DNA from: Proteobacteria bacterium ST_bin12
Lineage (GTDB): Bacteria; Pseudomonadota; Gammaproteobacteria; Burkholderiales; Methylophilaceae
Direction of reading: 5' to 3'
DNA length: 64,000 nucleotides
Assembly (NCBI GenBank): GCA_002083635.1
Contig: MSXP01000004.1
Span: 62,001 to 126,000, forward strand
The translations under genes and the position numbers were made by a program. The notes beneath the pieces were generated by a model that was given only the letters and a program-made list of their open reading frames with translations, was not told the origin of the DNA and searched no databases. Shown piece after piece: positions 7,703 through 16,352 of the stretch; within the stretch, counting starts at the first letter, position 1, and every line of letters starts with the position of its first letter.

Positions 7703-9460
7703 TTAAGCCACTTGGCGTCTATCTATAAACAAACTATTGCCTGGCACTTTTTTCGCCTCTTTTTTTGCGCGGCTCATCGCACCTGCCACTTCATGGTGGC
7801 TACTAAAATGTTCTGGAATAACATTCACAGCGCCAATCGACATGCTACCAAAAGGGAAGAAGTTTTTATTACCCAGCCTATCTTCCACATGAATACCGCC
7901 TAGCTTAACGTCTTTGCTATCGTAAAAATCGGGGATGACTTTAGTAATGGTATCTAGAGCGTTTTTGCAGAGTAACTCCCAGTTTTCAGATTGAAATAGC
8001 AAAATAAAATCGTCGCCGCCAATGTGCCCAATAAAATCATGCTCACTAATCGCCACGGTACTAAGCAAATGCCCAATAAATTGAATAAGCTCATCGCCGC
8101 GTCTGTAGCCATAGGCATCGTTAAATGGTTTAAAGTTATCCAAATCGCAGTAGCAAGCCACAAACGGCTTGGCGTTTTCTAGCAGCCTATCAATATGCGC
8201 ATTAATCGACACATTTCCCGGTAAAAGTGTTAACGGGTTGGCGTAGCGCGCTGCATGAATTTGCAAATTGGTTACTTCGCGCAGCAATGTATGGCCGTTA
8301 CCAGTGCCAATGTATTCATCCGCTTCATTTACAATAATAAATCCATTAATCAAATATTGCGGGTCGGCGTTTACAATAAGCTCACTTAAAGCATTGATAG
8401 TCATGGATTTTTTTACAATTAAAGGCGTTTTATCCATATATTGCGTGCACGATTTTTTACCATGCAATTCGCGCTGGTAAGGCCGCGCAAAACGGTCAAT
8501 TGTGTCGTATCGGCTAATTAAGCCAATGGCCGTTTGGCCATCAATTACAGGTACTGAGCTTAATTTTGCATCTTGCTCAAATAGCTGATACACATCGTCA
8601 TTTGTGAACGTGGCATTAACTGCTGATTGATAGGTGACGAGATTAGCCACTGTAGCCTGCTTACCTGTGGCAACTGAAAACTCAGGAAACACACTAATCG
8701 CACTTTTGTTGAGCAAAATTTTGACATCATTTGCCAGCTTTTTTTGAAATTGTGGTAAAGGCCTGCCAAACAAATAACCCTGCGCATAATTGATTTTCAA
8801 ATCTTTAATGACGGCCAGTTCATCGCTGGCTTCAACGCCCTCTGCAATGGTGAGGCAACCCGATTCAGACGCTATTTTTTGAATAGCACGTACAAACTCT
8901 AATTTAACGGCATCGTTGTGGATATTATGAATAAAGTGCTTATCAATTTTCACGTAATCGGGGGCAATTTCAGACCACAAACGCAAGCTTGAAAAGCCCT
9001 CACCCAAATCATCCAACGCTATTTCAAAGCCCAACTCGCGATATTTATTGACGCAATCTTTTAGTAAATCAAAATCTTTAATCGATGAACCTTCGGTGAT
9101 TTCAATTACGATGTCCGTTGGCTTTAAGCCCAAATTTTCTACATTGCTTAATTGAAATTCAAATGCCGAATCGTTTAATTGCAGACAATACGGGCTAATA
9201 TTAACAAATAATTTTTTGGGATTTTTAGCTGCTGCATATTCAGTCAATACGATTTCGCGGCATAAAAACTCAGTCTGTGGTGTTAAGCCCACCAAATGTG
9301 CTGCTTCTAATAAAGCGATTGGCGAGTGCAAATCTGTCTCAACGGGGCCTCTTATTAACGCCTCATGCCCAAATACATTGCCGCGATGCATGTCGATAAT
9401 GGGTTGAAATAATGCGGTGAGATTTCTCTGTTGCAGAATGCTGGCTATTTCGGTTTTCAA
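7703..9460 (-). CDS. EAL-CBS-GGDEF c-di-GMP signalling protein
   Basis: Cytoplasmic, with no membrane segment. The order is EAL phosphodiesterase domain (about 8-245), CBS pair (about 265-395), GGDEF domain (about 410-575). The EAL half keeps the key residues: E33-A-L-I-R, NISPY, EITEGS, ALDDLGEGFSSLR, KIDKHF and AEGVEA, so phosphodiesterase activity is expected. The GGDEF signature reads GGDDF (HIGGDDFILLF), so cyclase activity is uncertain. CBS domains often bind adenine nucleotides and may tune activity. Translation starts at TTG 9460; no ATG lies upstream of the EAL domain in frame. Convergent with modC. Confidence 0.9.
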   Translation of the reverse strand: MKTEIASILQQRNLTALFQPIIDMHRGNVFGHEALIRGPVETDLHSPIALLEAAHLVGLTPQTEFLCREIVLTEYAAAKNPKKLFVNISPYCLQLNDSAFEFQLSNVENLGLKPTDIVIEITEGSSIKDFDLLKDCVNKYRELGFEIALDDLGEGFSSLRLWSEIAPDYVKIDKHFIHNIHNDAVKLEFVRAIQKIASESGCLTIAEGVEASDELAVIKDLKINYAQGYLFGRPLPQFQKKLANDVKILLNKSAISVFPEFSVATGKQATVANLVTYQSAVNATFTNDDVYQLFEQDAKLSSVPVIDGQTAIGLISRYDTIDRFARPYQRELHGKKSCTQYMDKTPLIVKKSMTINALSELIVNADPQYLINGFIIVNEADEYIGTGNGHTLLREVTNLQIHAARYANPLTLLPGNVSINAHIDRLLENAKPFVACYCDLDNFKPFNDAYGYRRGDELIQFIGHLLSTVAISEHDFIGHIGGDDFILLFQSENWELLCKNALDTITKVIPDFYDSKDVKLGGIHVEDRLGNKNFFPFGSMSIGAVNVIPEHFSSHHEVAGAMSRAKKEAKKVPGNSLFIDRRQVA

Positions 9461-9585
9461 GCTATATCCGTAGTCTGTATTTAATATAACCTTAATATAC
9501 TGACTATTTATAAACGAATTATGACAGCAATAAACTGTGTTATTTGTGCGAAAAATGTTTAGATGTTAGCGACTGAACAATAAGT

Positions 9586-10551
9586 TTAAGGGTAAAAAAA
9601 ATCAAGGTCATTCGCAAATGCTGGCTTACCTGCATATTGCAATGCTATCGCTTGCAAAGTTTCGGACTCTTTGCCTAATGTGCGTAGCATTCGGTGCGAT
9701 AGCACCAATTGCTTAACTTTAGCACCAGCGGCAATCTTGCCAATTACGCTAGGCGTCATATGCAAACTACGCGCAGCGCCTACTGCCCTTTCTGGCACAG
9801 CATTGTGTGCGACGAATATATCGGCACCATTTGCCAACAGCGCTAAATTGTCGCCCTTACCATTGGTGTCACCGCTAAAAACAATACTTTTACCTGCAAT
9901 TTCGACGCGCCAAGCCAAGGCAGGTACGCTACCGTGCTGCACATTGGCAGCAGTTACTTTGATGCCATTTTGATTAAATACTGTTTTTAATTGTGCATCT
10001 TTAAGCGCAACGTTATTTGGCTGGATACTATAATTAGCACTTTGGGGCTGCAAAAAATCACTTAAATAACGGTATGCGCCGTTTGGTCCAAATAGTGACT
10101 GTATAAATTCAACTGCACTCGGAAAAGCAGCATTTCCAACAGGCCCAAACACTGGCAAAGGTTTGTTACGTGTTTCAAAATAAGAAGACTTTATCAATGC
10201 GGGTAAGTCTGCGGTGTGGTCAACGTGAAAATGCGTCAATAGTACTAAATCTAAATCTGCCATTTGTGCGCTACTTTCACCAAAGCGCAAGGCACTTCCA
10301 CCACCACTATCAATCAATACGCGCGCTTTGCCATCCAACCAAATCAAATAACTGCTTGATGCACGCTTAGTTTGGGTTTCTGGTCCACCAGAGCCAAGCA
10401 CTTGTAGCGCAAGCCTATTATTAAGGGTGGGCTCTGCCGAACCTGTGCTGATAGAGCCGTTAATGATTATTAATAATAGATATAGCTGAAGAAACTTAAC
10501 CGAATATTTGATGGAAATTTTGCGAGTGAATAAACGGCTAAACAAATGCAT
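9586..10551 (-). CDS. Exported metallo-beta-lactamase-fold hydrolase
   Basis: MBL-fold protein of 321 aa with a hydrophobic N-terminal signal (about residues 17-38). The Zn motif THFHVDHTADLPAL is near residue 105, VFSGDTNGKGDN supplies the bridging Asp, and HRML provides a late His. LGSGGPE and IDSGGGSALRFG resemble the RNase Z / arylsulfatase-like branch, but an exported enzyme would not act on tRNA, so the substrate is unknown. It lies 5 nt downstream of the ROK kinase gene, suggesting it is the last gene of the malQ-kinase operon. Confidence 0.8.
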   Translation of the reverse strand: MHLFSRLFTRKISIKYSVKFLQLYLLLIIINGSISTGSAEPTLNNRLALQVLGSGGPETQTKRASSSYLIWLDGKARVLIDSGGGSALRFGESSAQMADLDLVLLTHFHVDHTADLPALIKSSYFETRNKPLPVFGPVGNAAFPSAVEFIQSLFGPNGAYRYLSDFLQPQSANYSIQPNNVALKDAQLKTVFNQNGIKVTAANVQHGSVPALAWRVEIAGKSIVFSGDTNGKGDNLALLANGADIFVAHNAVPERAVGAARSLHMTPSVIGKIAAGAKVKQLVLSHRMLRTLGKESETLQAIALQYAGKPAFANDLDFFYP

Positions 10552-10556
10552 ACTAA

Positions 10557-11501
10557 CTAATTACGCGGTTTTTTTTGCGCTAACATGGCCGCGCCAATGA
10601 TGCCAGCTTGATCACCCATGCTAGAAACACTAATGGCCACCTGATTGCGCAGCACAGGAATTAAATCTTGCTGTAATTGAAGATTAAACGCTTTTTGCAT
10701 TAAATCCCATGAAGCGCTCATACCGCCACCAATCACAATTTTTTTAACATCAATTACTTTTAAAGTATGCCCCAGCGCTTGTGCTAACAATTTTCCAGCA
10801 AGTGCATAAGCATCTAAAGCCGCTTGGTTGCCTTGGCCTGCCATCGTTGCAATCTCGCTAGCATGGCAATCTTGATTGGTCGCGTCAAAATAGGTTTTAG
10901 CAACTCCACTGGCTGATGCATATTGCTCCACACAGCCCGCATTGCCGCAGCCACACAACCTACCATAGGGTTGAACGATGATATGCCCTACTTCCATCGC
11001 CACGCCGTGGTCGCCCTGAAATGGCTGGCCGTTTAAGATTAATCCGCCACCTACTCCTGTGCCTAAGCCGATATAAATTAAGTTTGTGTTTTGTGCACAA
11101 TATTGATTAGCATATTCACCATAAGCGGCAGCAAGCGCGTCGTTTTCCACTACTACAGGCAGATTAATCAATTGGCTTAAATCTGCATTTAAGTCCACAT
11201 CATTTAAACCTGGCAAATTGGGCGACTGCGCAATTTTTTGCGTTTGTGGGTCAATAAAACCGGGAAAGCCAATGCCCACAGCGGCTATATCTGGATATTG
11301 CCCACGCACATTCTGAATCGCTTCGGCAGTGGTATTTAAAATATGTTGCCAAGCTTGTGCAGGCGAATAGGCTTTGCACATTGCTGAAAAATCTGCCCTA
11401 AAGCGTATTTCTTCTAGCAACTGCAAAACGCCCGCGCTACTTTTGACTACACCTAAACGTAAATTTGTGCCGCCAACATCAATGCCAATTAGCAAGCTCA
11501 T
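10557..11501 (-). CDS. ROK-family sugar kinase (glucokinase or fructokinase type)
   Basis: Cytoplasmic ATP-dependent hexose kinase. IGIDVGGTNLRLG is the phosphate-binding motif (residues 5-17); VENDALAAAYGE carries the catalytic Asp; GTGVGGGLI follows. The ROK zinc signature is complete: GHIIVQPYGRLCGCGNAGCVEQY, of which the CGCGNAGC core holds the Cys ligands. The gene lies 2 nt downstream of malQ, which releases glucose, so a glucokinase role feeding glucose 6-phosphate back into glycogen or pgi fits. The exact sugar is not decided by sequence. Confidence 0.88.
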   Translation of the reverse strand: MSLLIGIDVGGTNLRLGVVKSSAGVLQLLEEIRFRADFSAMCKAYSPAQAWQHILNTTAEAIQNVRGQYPDIAAVGIGFPGFIDPQTQKIAQSPNLPGLNDVDLNADLSQLINLPVVVENDALAAAYGEYANQYCAQNTNLIYIGLGTGVGGGLILNGQPFQGDHGVAMEVGHIIVQPYGRLCGCGNAGCVEQYASASGVAKTYFDATNQDCHASEIATMAGQGNQAALDAYALAGKLLAQALGHTLKVIDVKKIVIGGGMSASWDLMQKAFNLQLQQDLIPVLRNQVAISVSSMGDQAGIIGAAMLAQKKPRN

Positions 11502-11503
11502 TG

Positions 11504-12970
11504 TTATAGGCTTTGCCTGCCAGAACGCTCTACTGCAGCTGCGAAATATTGTTGTTTTTCAGGCGTTAACTCTGCCCAATCAAAGCGCCAAACCCAATTA
11601 CCGCCTAGCGTACCAGGCGTATTCATGCGATTTGTGCTATCAAGCGCTAAGATATCCTGCATAGGAATAATCGCTAAATCGGCTTTTGTTGCAAACGCCA
11701 TATCAATCAAAGCATTTGGCATATCAGGTTCTTGGTTATCAAGAAAAGCATGCAAGTGATTCTTGGCGTTTTCTTCAAGATGTTGATACCAGCCTAAGCT
11801 AGTGTCGTTATCATGCGTACCCGTATAAACTACACTATTCTCTTCAATATTTTGTGGCAAATACAAATTATCGTCACCACCGCCAAACGCAAACTGTAAA
11901 ATCTTCATCCCCGGCATTTGGTATTCATGCCTTAAAGCATTCACCTCGTCGGTAATAATGCCTAAATCTTCTGCCACTAAACACATTTTTTTGAAGCGTT
12001 TTTTTATTGCGCTTAATAATAGATTGCCAGGTGCAACCCGCCATTTTCCATTGATTGCAGTGTCTTCAGAAGCAGGGATTTCCCATGCTGCTTCCAAGCC
12101 TCTAAAATGGTCAATACGCACCATATCAAACATGCTATTTTGCGTGTGCATACGGGCTAGCCACCATTTAAAATCTTCTTTTTTCATAGCACGCCAGTTG
12201 TAATGCGGATTGCCCCATCGCTGACCTGTGCTAGAAAAGTAATCAGGCGGCACACCTGCTACAACTGTCATATTGCAGTTTTTATCGAGTTTAAATAAAT
12301 CAGGGTTCGCCCACACATCAGCACTATCAAATGCCACGAAAATCGGGATATCGCCAAACATGGCGATATGATGTTGATTTGCATACGCTTTTAAAGCGCA
12401 CCATTGCTTAAAGAAAATAAACTGAGTGAATTTAATCACGCCAATCGCGAGTGCATACTGCTTTTTGGCAATACTAAGCGTTTTTGAGTCACGCTTTTTG
12501 TAGACAATAGGCCAGCTATTCCAGCTGGCTTGATTAAATTGCTGTCTTAACACTAAAAACAAGGCAAAATCACTTAACCAATGACTATGCTTTCTGCAAA
12601 ATTTTAGATACGCGATGTAATCAGGCGAATCTTGCTGTTTTGAAATCACACAAAAAGCTTTTTCAAATACCTTTTGGTGCTGGGCTAATGTTGGCTCTGC
12701 ATTATATGCCTGCAAATCTGCCGCATTAATGTAACCCGACTCAAGCAACTCTTGTAAATCAATAAACGCGGGATTTCCTGCATGCGCACTTAAACACTGA
12801 TAAGGCGAACCATCGTTGTGTGGCATATTGAGCGGCAATGTTTGCCAAACACTAGCACCAGCCGCACTTAAAAAATCAACAAAACGTTTTGCCTGCGCAC
12901 CCATATTGCCTTCTGGCAAAGAGCTAATATGTAATAAAACACCTGCTTTACGTTGTTGTGATTTTTTCAT
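11504..12970 (-). CDS. malQ: 4-alpha-glucanotransferase (amylomaltase)
   Basis: GH77 enzyme that moves 1,4-glucan chains between acceptors and releases glucose. 488 aa is a normal length for the short form. Nucleophile Asp is in FDMVRIDHFRGLEAAWEIPA (about 275), the acid/base Glu in LVAEDLGIIT (about 323) and the third Asp in YTGTHDNDTSLGWY (about 375). NTPGTLGGNWVWR near the C-terminus is typical of MalQ. It probably works on glycogen-derived oligosaccharides with the neighbouring GH57 enzyme. A 142-nt gap separates it from GH57; the kinase gene follows after 2 nt. Confidence 0.95.
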   Translation of the reverse strand: MKKSQQRKAGVLLHISSLPEGNMGAQAKRFVDFLSAAGASVWQTLPLNMPHNDGSPYQCLSAHAGNPAFIDLQELLESGYINAADLQAYNAEPTLAQHQKVFEKAFCVISKQQDSPDYIAYLKFCRKHSHWLSDFALFLVLRQQFNQASWNSWPIVYKKRDSKTLSIAKKQYALAIGVIKFTQFIFFKQWCALKAYANQHHIAMFGDIPIFVAFDSADVWANPDLFKLDKNCNMTVVAGVPPDYFSSTGQRWGNPHYNWRAMKKEDFKWWLARMHTQNSMFDMVRIDHFRGLEAAWEIPASEDTAINGKWRVAPGNLLLSAIKKRFKKMCLVAEDLGIITDEVNALRHEYQMPGMKILQFAFGGGDDNLYLPQNIEENSVVYTGTHDNDTSLGWYQHLEENAKNHLHAFLDNQEPDMPNALIDMAFATKADLAIIPMQDILALDSTNRMNTPGTLGGNWVWRFDWAELTPEKQQYFAAAVERSGRQSL

Positions 12971-13112
12971 CTTGTTTCTTTGTTATTGGTCGCGCTTTAA
13001 CAGTTTTATGCTTTCAATAATGATTAGGTTTTAATAGTGAATGCATGATGCAGTGTTCTATCCACTAACATTCAATTTAAAAATTCTGCTTAAAAAATTG
13101 GTTAAGTCACTT

Positions 13113-14855
13113 TTATTCTTGGCCTCGGCGCATTGTTCCGCTATTTGAATCATTAGCGGCTTTGCTATCACCCATACTAATTGACGCATTTAAATGCTCA
13201 GGAATAGGTAATTTTAATAACCGATACAAGTTCATTAAATTGCGGCGATACAATTGGTCAAAGCTGCTCACGCTCATCGCTGCGTTGTAATCACCTAGCC
13301 ACCAAAACCAATCTGAGCCCTCACAAACAGATAGTTGATTTTCTGCTTTGTGTCTTTCATCTGCACTTAACTTGCCAGATTTAAGCACTTTGTCGTAAGC
13401 TTTTTTAGCTTCGCACAGCAAATCCCAGCCGTAGTTTTTGTCTACGCTGCCAATCCAAGTACTAAAGCTGCCATACACCCAGCTGCCTGCAGAGATTTCT
13501 GATAACGTACCGCAGTGTACTTTATATGGTGTTTTGCTTGGCGCTTCAATCATTTTCAATACTTCAGATTGCGTCACCATTTCAATATTGGGATGATTCG
13601 CTAGTGCTTCATAGAGCTCAGTCAAAAAATAATGGCCGTTATACGGATAATATTCCCACGCATTTTCACCATCTAAAATCACGCTAACAACAGGGTTTTC
13701 TTGGCGTTGATAAGTATTGTAAATGTGCTCTAAAGTTTGAATAAAGTCGTTAACTGCCTCGCTGCTGTGCAACTTAGAGTATTCAAAACCAATCTTGTCC
13801 GACAACCTGTCGTCTCTAAAAAAACAAGTAATCGAATCTTCACCATTGCTCACTTTATATGGCTTGTATAGGTAATCGTGACGGGACACTAAAGCTTTTT
13901 TAGGGTTTGATTTACGCAAACTATTTGCCAGCACACCCTCACCTGAGGCCGCCCATTGCACGCCTTGATTGGCCATTAACAATAAGCTCTCTTTAGATAC
14001 CGCGCCTTCTGATGGCCACATGCCTTTAGGCTCCATACCAAAACGGCTTTTGTGCGATGCTGTGGCGTCTTTTAAATGGTCAATCGCGCGCGCCGCCCCA
14101 CCTGGGTAATTCGCTGTTTTGGGCAAAATGGCATTGCTCATTGCATCGTGTGTTGTTTCAAAATCCAGCAATAAAGGCAATATTGGGTGGTAATGCGGTG
14201 TGCTGGATATCTCAATCTGACCAGTTTCTGCCAGTTTTCTGTAGCGTGGAATTAAATCGCCAATCAACTCGCCCACTAAATCATATAAAGCCATGCGGTC
14301 TTCGTTAGTGAACTTTTTACCTTTACTCATCAAATGTTGAACCAGCACATTGTTTTGGCGAACGCTTTCGCCCATCCATGCCAAATGGTACCAGACCAAT
14401 AAATCGGCTAAATATTGGCCTGATAAATAGATTAAGTCATCGCGACCATCTTCTGTTAAAAACTCATACATCTTGTAAAGCCGCTCATAATCAGGAAACG
14501 GCTTAAGCATTTTTTCGTGATAGCTTTTAAAGCAACTATCTTTAATTAATCGGCGCTCTTCTGGCGTAATCACCCATAAATCGTTGGTGCTGAGTAATTT
14601 TAAAATAGGGTCTTTAACGCGACCTGTCTTAAACTGCTCCGCGTAGTCTTCTAGCTGATCTAGCAAAATAGGTACAAAGTTAAAGCTGACTTTGGCCTTT
14701 GGATTCATTTCCAAATGGTAAGCCATATCAGAATAATCTTTAATTGCGTGCAAATAAGTCCAAGGCAGCACGTATTCGCCTGAGATGGAGTCGCGATAAT
14801 CTGGCTGGTGCATATGCCAGTAGAGCGAAATAAGTAATTTAGGTTGATTTATCAT
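13113..14855 (-). CDS. Glycoside hydrolase family 57 protein
   Basis: 580-aa GH57 protein, cytoplasmic (no signal). Family landmarks: the start motif LYWHMHQPDYRD (about residues 11-22), HPILPLL (about 213), WPSEGAVS with the likely nucleophile Glu (about 283), and SVILDGENAWEYYP with the acid/base Asp (about 390). GH57 includes alpha-amylases, amylopullulanases, 4-alpha-glucanotransferases and branching enzymes. Placed between glgC and malQ, with a GH13 glgB nearby, it is best read as a glucan-degrading amylase or pullulanase-like enzyme; the exact specificity is open. The gene starts 31 nt after glgC ends. Confidence 0.88.
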   Translation of the reverse strand: MINQPKLLISLYWHMHQPDYRDSISGEYVLPWTYLHAIKDYSDMAYHLEMNPKAKVSFNFVPILLDQLEDYAEQFKTGRVKDPILKLLSTNDLWVITPEERRLIKDSCFKSYHEKMLKPFPDYERLYKMYEFLTEDGRDDLIYLSGQYLADLLVWYHLAWMGESVRQNNVLVQHLMSKGKKFTNEDRMALYDLVGELIGDLIPRYRKLAETGQIEISSTPHYHPILPLLLDFETTHDAMSNAILPKTANYPGGAARAIDHLKDATASHKSRFGMEPKGMWPSEGAVSKESLLLMANQGVQWAASGEGVLANSLRKSNPKKALVSRHDYLYKPYKVSNGEDSITCFFRDDRLSDKIGFEYSKLHSSEAVNDFIQTLEHIYNTYQRQENPVVSVILDGENAWEYYPYNGHYFLTELYEALANHPNIEMVTQSEVLKMIEAPSKTPYKVHCGTLSEISAGSWVYGSFSTWIGSVDKNYGWDLLCEAKKAYDKVLKSGKLSADERHKAENQLSVCEGSDWFWWLGDYNAAMSVSSFDQLYRRNLMNLYRLLKLPIPEHLNASISMGDSKAANDSNSGTMRRGQE

Positions 14856-14886
14856 TTAAAACTTTATCTTTAATAATTTAAAAAAT

Positions 14887-16155
14887 TTACAGTTTCAGTA
14901 GCATTTGCTTAGTGACTAATACGGTACCTTTTTCAGACACATAAAACCGTTTTTTGTCTGCTTTTAAGTCAAAGCCAATTTCAATACCCTCTGGAATCTC
15001 TACGCCTTTGTCAACAACCACATTTTTCAATTTGGCATGGCGATTTACCACTACACTTGGCAATAATACTGCGCCCTCAATCTCGCAATAACTGTGTACG
15101 CGCACATTTGAGAATAAAACCGAGCTTGTTACGCATGAGCCGCTAATTAAACAACCGCCTGATACTATCGAGTCAGTCGCTTTGCCAGTTCTGCCCTCAT
15201 CGTTAAATACAAATTTAGCGGGTGGCACTTGTTCTTGGTGCGTCCAAATCGGCCAAATACTGTCATACATATTTAATTCGGGTGTTACACGGGTTAATTC
15301 CATATTGGCTTCCCAGTAAGCATCTACCGTACCTACATCGCGCCAGTAGTAAAAACCATTTTTAGCGCCTACGCAGCTTTCTGTAAATCGGTGCGCAAAA
15401 ACCCGTGCGCGTGAAATCAGGTAAGGAATAATGTCGCCACCAAAATCTTTGGTAGAGTTTGGATCCGCCGCATCTCTGGCTAATTGCTCATACAGAAATT
15501 GTGCGTTAAAAATGTAAATGCCCATGCTGGCTAAAGCTTGTGTTTTATCGCCCGGCATATGTTTAGGGTTAGCTGGTTTTTCGGCAAATTCAATAATGCG
15601 GTCTTCGTCATCCACGGCCATCACACCAAAGCCTTTGGCTCCTTCTAAAGGCACGTTTAAACAAGCAATCGTCATATCAGCATTATTTTTAGCATGGGTT
15701 GCCAGCATCTGGCCATAATCCATTTTATAAATATGATCACCCGCTAAAATCACCACATATTGCGCGTTACTGGATTGCAAAATATCGACGTTTTGGTGTA
15801 CTGCATCGGCGGTACCTTTGTACCATTCTTCATTATTATTTTGCTGAGATGCAGGCAGTAGCTCAATATACTCATCAAACTCACCGTTTAAAAAGCTCCA
15901 GACGCGCTGAATATGGCGAATTAAACTATGCGATTTATATTGCGTGATCACACCCACACGGCGAATACCAGAGTTAATGCAATTAGATAATGGAAAATCG
16001 ATAATGCGGAATTTTCCGCCAAATGGCACTGCAGGTTTTGCGCGTCTATCGGTTAAATCTTTTAAACGGCTACCACGTCCGCCCGCCAAAATTAGCGCAA
16101 CCGTATTTTTAGTCATTGTGCTAATAAATCGTGAATTATTCGTATCTTGTGCCAT
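14887..16155 (-). CDS. glgC: Glucose-1-phosphate adenylyltransferase
   Basis: First committed step of glycogen synthesis: ATP + glucose 1-phosphate to ADP-glucose + PPi. N-terminal nucleotide-binding signature [20 protein letters not shown] (about 23-42), then [26 protein letters not shown] (about 138) and IIEFAEKP (about 187) hold the substrate residues. A left-handed beta-helix forms the C-terminus. ATG 16155 has a strong Shine-Dalgarno (GAGGAGG) 7 nt upstream. The 197-nt gap to divergent glgB carries both promoters. Confidence 0.96.
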   Translation of the reverse strand: MAQDTNNSRFISTMTKNTVALILAGGRGSRLKDLTDRRAKPAVPFGGKFRIIDFPLSNCINSGIRRVGVITQYKSHSLIRHIQRVWSFLNGEFDEYIELLPASQQNNNEEWYKGTADAVHQNVDILQSSNAQYVVILAGDHIYKMDYGQMLATHAKNNADMTIACLNVPLEGAKGFGVMAVDDEDRIIEFAEKPANPKHMPGDKTQALASMGIYIFNAQFLYEQLARDAADPNSTKDFGGDIIPYLISRARVFAHRFTESCVGAKNGFYYWRDVGTVDAYWEANMELTRVTPELNMYDSIWPIWTHQEQVPPAKFVFNDEGRTGKATDSIVSGGCLISGSCVTSSVLFSNVRVHSYCEIEGAVLLPSVVVNRHAKLKNVVVDKGVEIPEGIEIGFDLKADKKRFYVSEKGTVLVTKQMLLKL

Positions 16156-16286
16156 GGTTGCCCTCCTCGAACTTAGTCAATAAAGAATAAACATTACTGT
16201 CTTGCAGGCTAGATTAGCCATGTTGGGCAAATAACATTAATTTAATAATTATTTAATATGTTAAAAAGATACAAAATAATTATAAT

Positions 16287-16316
16287 TTGATTATAGGCTT
16301 AGATAAGGGTTATAAT
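16287..16316 (+). promoter_or_regulatory. Sigma-70 promoter of glgB
   Basis: TTGATT (16287-16292) and TATAAT (16311-16316) are separated by 18 bp and lie 36 nt before the GTG start of glgB. The surrounding 16200-16310 is very AT-rich. The glgC promoter must lie in the same gap on the other strand, but I could not pick it out with confidence. Confidence 0.65.
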
Positions 16317-16352
16317 CCAGTCTAATTCAACCGATTTTAAAGAAATTATATC

